Part shown: positions 32,849 to 41,053 of the stretch, piece after piece
Numbering within the stretch: position 1 is the first letter of the stretch
Layout: each line of letters opens with the position of its first letter
Assembly: GCF_005771425.1 (NCBI RefSeq)
Contig: NZ_VBTZ01000001.1
Span: 620,001-684,000, forward strand
Source: Methylocystis sp. B8
Lineage (GTDB): Bacteria > Pseudomonadota > Alphaproteobacteria > Rhizobiales > Beijerinckiaceae
Length of the DNA stretch: 64,000 nt
Direction of reading: 5' to 3'
Program-made: the position numbers and the translations under genes
The notes under the pieces: model-generated
What the model was told of the DNA's origin: nothing
The model's database searches: none
Seen by the model: the letters and a program-made list of their open reading frames with translations, nothing else

Positions 32849-35167
32849 ATGCGCTCAATCGGCGGCATTTGGAAATCTTCGTTCTTTTTTGCGGTTCTTG
32901 CCGCCATGCTGGTCCTAAGCGTTCCGGCATTCGCCGCGCCCGATATCAATCGCGTCGCATTCGAGGGCAACAGCAAGGTCAAGACGGACGTCCTGCAGGA
33001 GCAGGTGCGCTCGCGCGCTCACGCCGCCTTCAATCCGCAGGTCGCTGATTCTGACGTCGCGCGGTTGATGGAAGTTTATCGCCGGTCTGGCCGCGCCGCC
33101 GCGAAGATAAGCTACCGCACCGTGGAGCTGCCGAACGGACGAGTCGACCTCGTCTTCACTATCGTCGAAGGCGACAAAACCGGCGTCAAGGAAATCCGAT
33201 TCGTCGGCAATGAAGTTTATTCTACGCGTCGTCTCGTCGGCATGATGGAGACGACGGAGATGAACTTCCTGTCGTTCATCAAGACGAGCGACGTTTACGA
33301 TCCGGACCGCATCGCCGCGGACCTCGAACTGATTCGCCGCTTCTATCTCAAGAACGGCTACGCCGATTTCCGCGTGATCAGCTCTGATGCGCAGTTCGAT
33401 CCGTCGGTCGGCGGTTACATCATCACCATCGTTGTGCACGAAGGGCCGCAGTATCGTGTGTCCGCCGTCAGCGTCGAATCTCATCTGCCGGACGTGGACG
33501 GGGCCGCGTTAACCGATTACCTGCGCATTGGGCCGGGCGACGTCTACAACGGCGACGCGGTGGAGAAAACCGTCGAGGCGCTGACGCGCGAGATCGCCAG
33601 GAAAGGATACGCCTTCACCCAGGCGCGCCCGCGCGGCGAGCGCAATCCTGCGGATCAGACGGTGGCGATCCAATTCCTTCTTGAGGAAGGGCCGCGCGTC
33701 TACATTGAGCGGATCAACATCCGCGGGAACACGCGCACGCGCGACTACGTCATCCGCCGCGAATTCGATATTGGCGAGGGCGACGCCTATAATCGCGTGC
33801 TCATCGATCGGGCTGAGCGTCGATTGAACGGCCTCGGCTACTTCAAGAAGGTGAAGATCACGAATGAGCCGGGCTCCGCGCCTGACCGCGTGATTCTGAA
33901 CGTCGATGTTGAAGATCAGCCGACTGGCAACTTCGGCATCTCGGGCGGCTATTCGACGAACCAGGGCTTCATCGCCGAAGTGTCGGTGTCGGAAAGCAAC
34001 TTCATGGGCCGCGGCCAAGCGGTTCGCCTTTCGGTGCAGGAAGGCCAGATCGCTCGCGGCGTCACGTTCAGCTTCACCGAGCCCTATTTCCTCGACCAGC
34101 GCATCGCCGCCGGATTCGACGTCTTCGCGCGCCGTCAGGACGCTTATAGCTACTCGATCTACAGCTCGACCTCGGTCGGCGGCACGGTGCGCTTCGGCGT
34201 TCCGATCACTGAGGAGCTCTCCTTCTCGCCGCACTATTCAATCTACCAGACGACGATCTCGATCCCGAACGACTCTAGGCGCCCGTACAACGACTGTTTG
34301 ATCCCGGTGCCTGGGTATACGCCGGGATTCAGCCCATTCTTCCCGCAACCGGGTTATCCGAACCTGCTCGTGAACTGTCAGTCGAACGGTGAAGCCTCGC
34401 TCGCGATCAAGACTTCGCAGGGCACGTTGCTGACCTCGCTTATCGGCTACCAGCTGAATTACAACTCAATCGATAACTTCAAGAATCCTCATAACGGCTG
34501 GCTGGCGACGTTCGGCCAGGACGCGGCGGGCCTTGGCGGCGGCGCGCATTATCTGCGCACGACCGGCGACATCCGCTACTTCCGTGAGATTCCCTATCTC
34601 GATGACGTCGTCGGCATCGCTCGTCTGCAGGGCGGCGATCTGTCGACCTTCGGCGGCTACAAGGCCCGTATTCAGGACAATTTCAATCTCGGCCCGAGTC
34701 TGGTGCGCGGCTTTGCGCCGGGCGGCATTGGCCCGCGCGACTCCAATATCCTGACGAACTTCACCAACAACCGCGGCAATTCTCTCGGCGGCTCCGACTA
34801 TGTCGGCGGGTCGCTCGAAGTTCAGTTCCCGATCTGGGGCTTGCCGAAGGATCTCGGGCTGAGGGGCGCCCTCTTCGCCGACGCCGGTTCGCTGTGGAAT
34901 TTTCGCGGACGGACGAATTACGCCAATAACCTTCCGACCATTCCGGGCGTGACCTGCATCGGCGCCTATACGCCTCAGGCGGGCTTCGGCCAGGGCAACT
35001 GCGTTGTGCCGATCGCGAACAGGTTCGCGCTGCGCTCGTCAGTCGGCGCTTCGGTTCTATGGAATTCGCCCATGGGACCGATTCGCTTCGACTATGCGGT
35101 CGTGACCTCGAAGGTCTATGGCGACATCACACAGGCCTTCCGCTTTAGCGGCGGCACTAACTTCTGA
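32849..35167 (+). CDS. bamA: Outer membrane protein assembly factor BamA
   Basis: BamA inserts beta-barrel proteins into the outer membrane. The 772-residue protein has a signal peptide ending in VPAFAAPDI, five POTRA domains (about residues 25-400, beginning VAFEGNSKVKTDVLQ) and a C-terminal 16-strand barrel (from about 430). The conserved VRGF-type loop is LVRGFAPGGIGPRD. The start at 32849 is chosen because it opens the signal peptide directly; an ATG at 32789 would add 20 charged residues. Two predicted surface loops contain pairs of cysteines (NDCLIP...VNCQS and GVTCIGA...GNCVVP). Confidence 0.95.
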   Translation: MRSIGGIWKSSFFFAVLAAMLVLSVPAFAAPDINRVAFEGNSKVKTDVLQEQVRSRAHAAFNPQVADSDVARLMEVYRRSGRAAAKISYRTVELPNGRVDLVFTIVEGDKTGVKEIRFVGNEVYSTRRLVGMMETTEMNFLSFIKTSDVYDPDRIAADLELIRRFYLKNGYADFRVISSDAQFDPSVGGYIITIVVHEGPQYRVSAVSVESHLPDVDGAALTDYLRIGPGDVYNGDAVEKTVEALTREIARKGYAFTQARPRGERNPADQTVAIQFLLEEGPRVYIERINIRGNTRTRDYVIRREFDIGEGDAYNRVLIDRAERRLNGLGYFKKVKITNEPGSAPDRVILNVDVEDQPTGNFGISGGYSTNQGFIAEVSVSESNFMGRGQAVRLSVQEGQIARGVTFSFTEPYFLDQRIAAGFDVFARRQDAYSYSIYSSTSVGGTVRFGVPITEELSFSPHYSIYQTTISIPNDSRRPYNDCLIPVPGYTPGFSPFFPQPGYPNLLVNCQSNGEASLAIKTSQGTLLTSLIGYQLNYNSIDNFKNPHNGWLATFGQDAAGLGGGAHYLRTTGDIRYFREIPYLDDVVGIARLQGGDLSTFGGYKARIQDNFNLGPSLVRGFAPGGIGPRDSNILTNFTNNRGNSLGGSDYVGGSLEVQFPIWGLPKDLGLRGALFADAGSLWNFRGRTNYANNLPTIPGVTCIGAYTPQAGFGQGNCVVPIANRFALRSSVGASVLWNSPMGPIRFDYAVVTSKVYGDITQAFRFSGGTNF

Positions 35168-35249
35168 TGGGTGAACAGGATCGCCGGGCGAGTTGCGCCC
35201 GGCGGATGGTTGAACGCTTGGCTGGCGTCGTCGCTCAGGGCGTCGGATA

Positions 35250-36308
35250 GTGAGCGCGGCGGCTTTCTTTCCTTTGGCGCGTCCCACCCACTTGAGCCAG
35301 ATTGCTCAGATCGCGGGGGCCGAAATTCGCGGACGCGAATCCGTGTCGGGCGAGGCTGCGCCGCCCGTCATCATCGGCGTCGCGCCGCTCGATTGGAGCA
35401 GGCCGGGCGATCTTTGCTTTTACGACAATCCGCGCTATCGCAACGCGCTGTCGGAATGCCGCGCGACCGCATGTTTCCTGCGCGAGCGGCATCTTGCGCT
35501 GCTTCCTAAGTCCGTCATCGCGCTCGTCGTCGACGATCCGCAACGCGCCATGACGCTGGCGACGGCGCATCTCTTTCCGGAGGCGCTGCGACCCGAGTCT
35601 CTGTTTCAATCCAGCGGCGTTTCTCCAGGCGCCGCCGTGCACCCTGAGGCGCGACTCGAACCTGGCGTCATTGTCGATCCGGGCGCCGTAATCGGGCCAG
35701 GCGCTGAGATCGGCGCGGGAACGATCGTCGGACCTCAGGCGGTGATCGGCCCCTATGTGCGCATCGGGCGCGACTGTTCGATCGGCGCGCATGTGAGCCT
35801 CACTCATGCGCTGATCGGCGATCGTGTCGTGATCCATCCTGGCGCGCGGCTAGGGCAGGACGGCTTCGGTTTTGCGCCGACGCGGCAAGGCTATCTCAAA
35901 ACGCCGCAGATCGGTCGCGTCATCGTGCAGGACGACGTCGAGATCGGCGCCAATACGACGATCGACCGCGGCGCCTCGCGCGACACGATCATCGGCGAGG
36001 GAACCAAGATCGACAATCTCGTGCAGATCGGCCACAACGTGGTGATCGGCCGGTTTTGCGCGATCGTCGCTCAGTCCGGCGTCGCCGGTTCTTGCGAAAT
36101 TGGCGATTTCGTCCAGCTTGGCGGACAGTCCGCTGTCGCGGGCCACATCACAATCGGAGAAGGCGCCGCGGTCGCGGCCAAATCCGGGGTGATGCGCGAC
36201 GTGGCGGCTGGAGAACGGGTCGGCGGCGCCCCCGCGCGACCCCTGCGGCGGTTTCTGCGCGGCGCGGCGCTGCTTGACCGACTCGCGCGCAAGGACAAGC
36301 CGACGTAA
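35250..36308 (+). CDS. lpxD: UDP-3-O-(3-hydroxyacyl)glucosamine N-acyltransferase
   Basis: LpxD adds the second hydroxyacyl chain in lipid A synthesis. The 352-residue protein has the N-terminal uridine-binding domain and then a long left-handed beta helix of hexapeptide repeats ([18 protein letters not shown]). The catalytic His region is [14 protein letters not shown], and [13 protein letters not shown] is conserved. It uses a GTG start. It lies in the standard bamA-lpxD-fabZ-lpxA-lpxB order. Confidence 0.95.
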   Translation: MSAAAFFPLARPTHLSQIAQIAGAEIRGRESVSGEAAPPVIIGVAPLDWSRPGDLCFYDNPRYRNALSECRATACFLRERHLALLPKSVIALVVDDPQRAMTLATAHLFPEALRPESLFQSSGVSPGAAVHPEARLEPGVIVDPGAVIGPGAEIGAGTIVGPQAVIGPYVRIGRDCSIGAHVSLTHALIGDRVVIHPGARLGQDGFGFAPTRQGYLKTPQIGRVIVQDDVEIGANTTIDRGASRDTIIGEGTKIDNLVQIGHNVVIGRFCAIVAQSGVAGSCEIGDFVQLGGQSAVAGHITIGEGAAVAAKSGVMRDVAAGERVGGAPARPLRRFLRGAALLDRLARKDKPT

Positions 36309-36361
36309 GACAATCGAAGAAAACAAGCATGGCGATCGCCTTGCTTCAGAAGGAGGAAACA

Positions 36362-36826
36362 ATGGTCGAGGCCGCGGCCGGCGCGACTCTCGAGAGCGCC
36401 GACATTTTGCAGATCATGCGGTGTCTGCCGCATCGCTATCCGTTCTTGCTGATAGATCGTATCATCGACATCCGCGGCGACGAATCGTGCATCGGCGTAA
36501 AAAACGTCACGATCAACGAACCGCAATTCCAGGGGCATTTTCCCGAGCGGCCGGTGATGCCAGGCGTGCTGCTGATCGAAGCAATGGCGCAGACGGCGGG
36601 CGTTATCGCGGCGCGCGCGCAAGGCGAAGTCGATCGTCCGCGGCTCGTCTATTTCGCGACGATTGACAGCGCCAAGTTTCGCAAGCCGGTCACGCCCGGA
36701 GATCGCGTCGAATTCCACATGACGAAGACCGCGCAGAAGCGAAACATCTGGTGGTATTCCGGGCGGGCCCTCGTCGAGGGAACCCTCGTCTGCGAGGCGC
36801 AAATCAGCGCCATGATGAGCGTGTGA
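36362..36826 (+). CDS. fabZ: 3-hydroxyacyl-ACP dehydratase FabZ
   Basis: FabZ dehydrates 3-hydroxyacyl-ACP in fatty acid elongation and competes with LpxA and LpxD for substrate. The 154-residue protein shows the hot-dog fold motifs [13 protein letters not shown] (catalytic His) and [18 protein letters not shown] (catalytic Glu). The start at 36362 is fixed by AAGGAGG 5 bases upstream; an in-frame ATG at 36329 lacks this. Confidence 0.96.
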   Translation: MVEAAAGATLESADILQIMRCLPHRYPFLLIDRIIDIRGDESCIGVKNVTINEPQFQGHFPERPVMPGVLLIEAMAQTAGVIAARAQGEVDRPRLVYFATIDSAKFRKPVTPGDRVEFHMTKTAQKRNIWWYSGRALVEGTLVCEAQISAMMSV

Positions 36827-36848
36827 CGTCGCTGCGGCGAATGCGACA

Positions 36849-37640
36849 ATGAACCCTTCGGTTCATCCGTCCTCTGTCGTCGAAGAAGGCGCGCGGCTCG
36901 GCGCCGACGTGACCGTCGGTCCCTTCTGCCATATCGGCGCCGGCGTCGAGATCGGCGCCGGCTCGACTCTCCGGTCCCACGTGGTCGTTGGCGGTCGGAC
37001 GCGCATCGGCGCCGGCGCCCGAATCTTCCCCTTCGCCGCGATCGGGCTGCCGTCGCAGGACATCAAGGCGGCGCTGGCGGACGGCGAACTGACGATAGGC
37101 GAAGACTGCGTCATTCGCGAAGGCGTAACCATCAACGCCGGCGTGGGCGAAGGCACGCGCATCGGCGCGCGTTGCGTATTTCTCGCTTCCTCGCATATTG
37201 CGCATGACTGCCGGCTTGGCGACGACGTGATATTATCCAACCAGGTTCTGCTTGGCGGCCATGTCGAGATCGGCGATTGCGCAATGATTGGCGGCGCGAC
37301 GGCGATACATCAGAATGTGCGCATCGGCGCGCATGCCTTTGTCGGCGGCCTCGCAGGTGTCGAAGGCGACGTCATTCCCTTCGCGATCGCTTCGGGAAAC
37401 CGGGCGCATCTTTTCGGCCTCAATGTTGTCGGCCTGCAGCGGCGCGGCTTTGCGACGGCGCGCATCGAGCGGCTGCGTCGCGCCTACCGCTTGCTCTTTG
37501 CGCGAGAAGATGCGCGCGTGCTCAGCGAACGCATTGAAATCTTATCGCGAGATTTTGCTGGCGATGCGGATGTCGCCGCGATGCTCGATTTTCTGCGCGC
37601 GCCTTCGACGCGCCCGCTGTGCGCGCCTCGGGCGCGCTGA
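36849..37640 (+). CDS. lpxA: UDP-N-acetylglucosamine O-acyltransferase
   Basis: LpxA starts lipid A synthesis by acylating UDP-GlcNAc at O-3. The 263-residue protein is a left-handed beta helix (GADVTVGPFCHIGAGVEIGA) with the catalytic His in SSHIAHDCRLGDDVILSN. It ends in a short alpha-helical domain (RIERLRRAYRLLF). Length is normal. It is followed after 6 bases by lpxB, without the lpxI gene often found between them. Confidence 0.95.
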   Translation: MNPSVHPSSVVEEGARLGADVTVGPFCHIGAGVEIGAGSTLRSHVVVGGRTRIGAGARIFPFAAIGLPSQDIKAALADGELTIGEDCVIREGVTINAGVGEGTRIGARCVFLASSHIAHDCRLGDDVILSNQVLLGGHVEIGDCAMIGGATAIHQNVRIGAHAFVGGLAGVEGDVIPFAIASGNRAHLFGLNVVGLQRRGFATARIERLRRAYRLLFAREDARVLSERIEILSRDFAGDADVAAMLDFLRAPSTRPLCAPRAR

Positions 37641-37646
37641 AGTCTT

Positions 37647-38789
37647 ATGAAAGCGCCACGCATCTTTCTTGTCGCGGGCGAAGCCTCTGGCGATCAGCTT
37701 GGCGCAGCCTTGATGCGCGCGTTGCGCGCCGCGCGTCCGGAAATCGTTTTTGCGGGCGTCGGCGGCGAGGCGATGGCGAACGAGGGTCTCGCTTCGCTCT
37801 TTCCGCTTGCGGACATCTCGGTGATGGGCCTCATTCCAGTCCTGGCGCGTCTGCCGCGGCTCATGAGACGCATCGATGAGGCGGCGCGCGCGGTCGCTGA
37901 TTGGGCGCCGGACTGTCTTGTCATTATTGACGCGCCAGATTTCACCCATCGCGTCGCGCGCCGCGTACGCGCCGCCCGACCGGATCTGCCCATCATCGAC
38001 TATGTCAGCCCAACCGTCTGGGCGTGGCGACCGGGTCGAGCGCGCGCGATGCGGGATTATGTTGATTGCGTTCTGGCGTTGCTGCCATTCGAACCGCTCG
38101 CGCATGCGCGACTTGGAGGACCGAGATGCGTCTATGTCGGGCATCCGCTCGTCGAGCGGCTCAATGAGTTGACTACGCATGCTCCTGACCGAGATGGCGC
38201 TCGATCGCTGCTCGTTCTGCCGGGGTCACGCCTTGCCGAGGTGCGACGCATGACGCCAATCTATGGCGAGACGCTGGCGCTTCTTCTCCGCGAACGCGCT
38301 GATTTCGACGTCGTCATCCCCGTCGCGCCGAATATGAAGCGGGCGTTGCGCCACGAATTACGCGGCTGGCCGGTGACGCCGCGTCTTATCGGCCAGTCTG
38401 AGAAATTCGACGCATTTCGAAAGGCGAGCGCCGCGCTCGTCACGTCCGGTGCGGCCACGCTGGAATTGGCGCTCGCCGAAGTTCCAATGGCGGTCGCCTA
38501 TAAGGTCTCGCGCGCTGAATCATTGTTGCGCTTTCTCATCAAGGTCGATTCGATCGTGCTTCCCAATCTTATCGTCGGCGAAAAAATCGTGCCGGAATTT
38601 CTGCAGGAGGCGGCGACTCCGCGCGCGCTTGCCCAGACCTTGCGGCCGCTGTTGCAGGAGAGCGCCGCGCGCGAGGCGCAACTCGCTGCATTCGAACGCG
38701 TTCGCGCGCGCCTGCTGGAAGCAGGCCGAACGCCCAGCGCTCGGGCGGCTGAGATCGTCCTTGAATATGCGTCGCGCTGTCGCGTGTAA
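37647..38789 (+). CDS. lpxB: Lipid-A-disaccharide synthase
   Basis: LpxB joins lipid X and UDP-diacylglucosamine to give the lipid A disaccharide. The 380-residue GT-B glycosyltransferase has LVAGEASGDQLGAALM at the N-terminus, DAPDFTHRVARRVR, YVSPTVWAWRPGRA, LLVLPGSRLAEVRR and SGAATLELALAEVPMAVAYK. These are all family-specific. It is the last gene of the block and is convergent with ssb. Confidence 0.95.
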   Translation: MKAPRIFLVAGEASGDQLGAALMRALRAARPEIVFAGVGGEAMANEGLASLFPLADISVMGLIPVLARLPRLMRRIDEAARAVADWAPDCLVIIDAPDFTHRVARRVRAARPDLPIIDYVSPTVWAWRPGRARAMRDYVDCVLALLPFEPLAHARLGGPRCVYVGHPLVERLNELTTHAPDRDGARSLLVLPGSRLAEVRRMTPIYGETLALLLRERADFDVVIPVAPNMKRALRHELRGWPVTPRLIGQSEKFDAFRKASAALVTSGAATLELALAEVPMAVAYKVSRAESLLRFLIKVDSIVLPNLIVGEKIVPEFLQEAATPRALAQTLRPLLQESAAREAQLAAFERVRARLLEAGRTPSARAAEIVLEYASRCRV

Positions 38790-38807
38790 GACGCCGCCGC
38801 ACTCGGA

Positions 38808-39311
38808 TCAGAACGGAATATCGTCGTCGAGTTCGTCGGAGAGTTTGCCGGCGGGCGCGGGACGCCTTTCGACGGGCCCGCGCTCCATGGGCGAGGAGCG
38901 GCCAAACGATCCGCCGCTCTGGCCGTAGCCGCTGTCGTAATCGCCTTCGCCGCGTCCGCCTTTACTGTCGAGTAAGGTCAACTCGCCGCGAAAACGCTGC
39001 AACACGACGTCGGTCGCCTTGCGCTGATTGCCGTCCTTATCCGTGTATTCCCGGGTCTGCAACTGGCCTTCGAGATAGACCTTGGAGCCCTTGCGGCAGT
39101 ATTGCTCGGCGATCTTGCCGAGATTCTCGTTAAAGATCGAGATATTGTGCCACTCGGTCCGGTCCTTGCGCTCGCCGGTATTGCGGTCGCGCCAAGACTC
39201 GGTCGTCGCCAGCGAGAAGGAGACGACGCGATCGCCCGACGGCAGCGTTCGCACTTCTGGATCGCGGCCGAGATTGCCGATCAGGATCACCTTGTTGACG
39301 CTGCCCGCCAT
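38808..39311 (-). CDS. ssb: Single-stranded DNA-binding protein
   Basis: SSB coats single-stranded DNA in replication, repair and recombination. The 167-residue protein has the OB fold (VNKVILIGNLGRDPEVRTL, TEWHNISIFNENLGKIAEQY), a Gly/Ser/Arg-rich linker and the acidic tail DDDIPF that recruits partner proteins. The start is the ATG before AGSVNKV, behind GGAGAG; the longer open frame upstream covers the promoter. A LexA-type box overlaps its -10 region. Confidence 0.96.
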   Translation of the reverse strand: MAGSVNKVILIGNLGRDPEVRTLPSGDRVVSFSLATTESWRDRNTGERKDRTEWHNISIFNENLGKIAEQYCRKGSKVYLEGQLQTREYTDKDGNQRKATDVVLQRFRGELTLLDSKGGRGEGDYDSGYGQSGGSFGRSSPMERGPVERRPAPAGKLSDELDDDIPF

Positions 39312-39421
39312 GTCGCTCTCCACTTGCTCAAAACGCTGGCACTCTAGTGCAAAGGCCCGTCCGCTGGCGCGCTGGCGCGGCTTGTCCACAGATGATGTAG
39401 TCCCGCCGCGGCGCTCGGAAC

Positions 39422-39461
39422 GTTCGACGTTTGTTCTAGCATTGCCGCCAACATCGTGCAA
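39422..39461 (-). promoter_or_regulatory. ssb promoter with overlapping LexA (SOS) box
   Basis: GTTC-GACGTTT-GTTC (39422-39436) matches the alphaproteobacterial LexA consensus GTTC-N7-GTTC exactly. On the minus strand it overlaps a promoter with TTGCAC (39461-39456), a 17-base spacer and TAGAAC (39438-39433). LexA bound there would block RNA polymerase. The box is about 110 bases upstream of the ssb start codon. Confidence 0.85.
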
Positions 39462-39523
39462 GCAAAGGGGAATTTTGTTCCGCTTTTCCGAAGCTTAGCT
39501 GTTACGTGATCTCGCGCCTCGCC

Positions 39524-40840
39524 TCACTCTGTCGCGACGCCCGTCTCGACATCGGACACATCGATTTTACGGGCGAGCCCCGCGGTCAGTCTTGCGCGGT
39601 CGAGTTCGCCCTCCCAGGCGGCGATGACGATTGTCGCGACGCCGTTGCCGATGAAATTCGTCAGCGCGCGACACTCGCTCATGAATTTGTCGACGCCAAG
39701 CACGAGCGACATGCCGGGCGCGAGTTGCGGATCGACCGCCATCAAGGTGGCGGCGAGCGTGATGAAGCCTGCGCCGGAAACGCCGCTCGCGCCCTTCGAG
39801 GTCAGCATCGCGACGATGAGGATCGTCGCCTGATGCGAGAAGTCGAGCTCGACGCCCATGGCGCGCGCGATGAACAGCGTGGCGAGCGTCATATAAATGT
39901 TGGTGCCGTCGAGATTGAAGGAATAGCCCGTCGGCACGACGAGTCCGACGACAGACTTCGAGCAGCCGAGCCATTGCAACTTCTCCATCAAAGCGGGCAG
40001 GGCGCTTTCCGAAGACGAGGTGCCGAGCACGATCAGCAGCTCGTCGCGCAGATAGGCGACAAGGCTGAAGATGTTGAAACCGGCCGCGCGCGCGATGGCG
40101 CCGAGCACGAAGACGATGAAGAGCGCAGCCGTGAGATAGAACAGGCCGACGAGTCCTGCGAGCGACAGTAGCGCGACGGAGCCGTATTTTCCGACCGTAT
40201 AGGCCATGGCGCCGAAAGCGCCGATCGGCGCCGCTTTCATGATGATGGCGATGACGCCGAACATGGCGTGGCCGACATCGTCGATAATCACCCGCAGCGC
40301 GCGGCCGCGTTCGCCGAGCGTCAGGAGCGCAAAGCCGAAGAGCAGCGAGAACAGCAGCACTTGTAGAATGTCGCCCTTGGCGAAAGCGCCGATCGCGCTG
40401 TCGGGAATGATGTCGAGAAGAAAATCGACGGCGCTGCGTTTCTCCGCGAGGGCCGTATATTTGGAGATCGCGGACGCGTCGGGCGTTCCCCCGAAACCAG
40501 CGCCGGCCTGTGAAAGATTGCCGACCAGCAGTCCAAGCGCGAGAGCAAATGTCGAGACGATCTCGAAATAGACAAGCGCTTTGAGACCGACGCGGCCTAC
40601 CTTGCGCGCGTCTTCGATATGAGAGACGCCGGAGACGACCGTGCAGAAGATGATCGGGGCGATCGCCATTTTGATGAGCTTGACGAATCCGTCGCCAATG
40701 GACTTCACCCAGTCTTGCGCGGCGGCCTCCGGCGCGAGCCAGCCGAACAGCGCTCCGAGCGCAATTGCCGCGAGCACCTGGACATAGAGATGGCGGTAGA
40801 GGGCTTTCCCCTCCTTAGGTCTAAGATTGTACTTCAACAC
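39524..40840 (-). CDS. dctA: C4-dicarboxylate transporter, DctA/DAACS family
   Basis: A 438-residue sodium- or proton-coupled symporter for succinate, fumarate and malate. It has multiple membrane helices and the family substrate-site motifs [31 protein letters not shown] and [15 protein letters not shown]. It starts with GTG and [19 protein letters not shown] follows soon after. A perfect AAGGAGG lies inside the coding region near residue 8, but no start codon follows at a useful distance. It lies between ssb and uvrA, which are often adjacent and divergent in other bacteria. Confidence 0.93.
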   Translation of the reverse strand: MLKYNLRPKEGKALYRHLYVQVLAAIALGALFGWLAPEAAAQDWVKSIGDGFVKLIKMAIAPIIFCTVVSGVSHIEDARKVGRVGLKALVYFEIVSTFALALGLLVGNLSQAGAGFGGTPDASAISKYTALAEKRSAVDFLLDIIPDSAIGAFAKGDILQVLLFSLLFGFALLTLGERGRALRVIIDDVGHAMFGVIAIIMKAAPIGAFGAMAYTVGKYGSVALLSLAGLVGLFYLTAALFIVFVLGAIARAAGFNIFSLVAYLRDELLIVLGTSSSESALPALMEKLQWLGCSKSVVGLVVPTGYSFNLDGTNIYMTLATLFIARAMGVELDFSHQATILIVAMLTSKGASGVSGAGFITLAATLMAVDPQLAPGMSLVLGVDKFMSECRALTNFIGNGVATIVIAAWEGELDRARLTAGLARKIDVSDVETGVATE

Positions 40841-41053
40841 AGTCTTCGTCTAACGCTGATCGGAGATTGGGAATATGGCTGAGTTAACGCTTTTCGACAA
40901 AGCGCTTATTGTCTGGGCAGCGATTTTCCTGGTCACTCACGCAAATCCGTCGATTTTTTCAGCGGCTGCTTGTGATTTGCACAGCGCAGCGAGTGGCGTT
41001 TGACGGCGGTAGCGCCTAGATTAGCGTTTCTCGTTCCACGACCAACCCCGTCA

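Noticed and set aside
40816-40822. AAGGAGG as the ribosome-binding site of dctA with an internal start
   Set aside because: No ATG, GTG or TTG follows at a workable distance in frame; it lies within conserved coding sequence.
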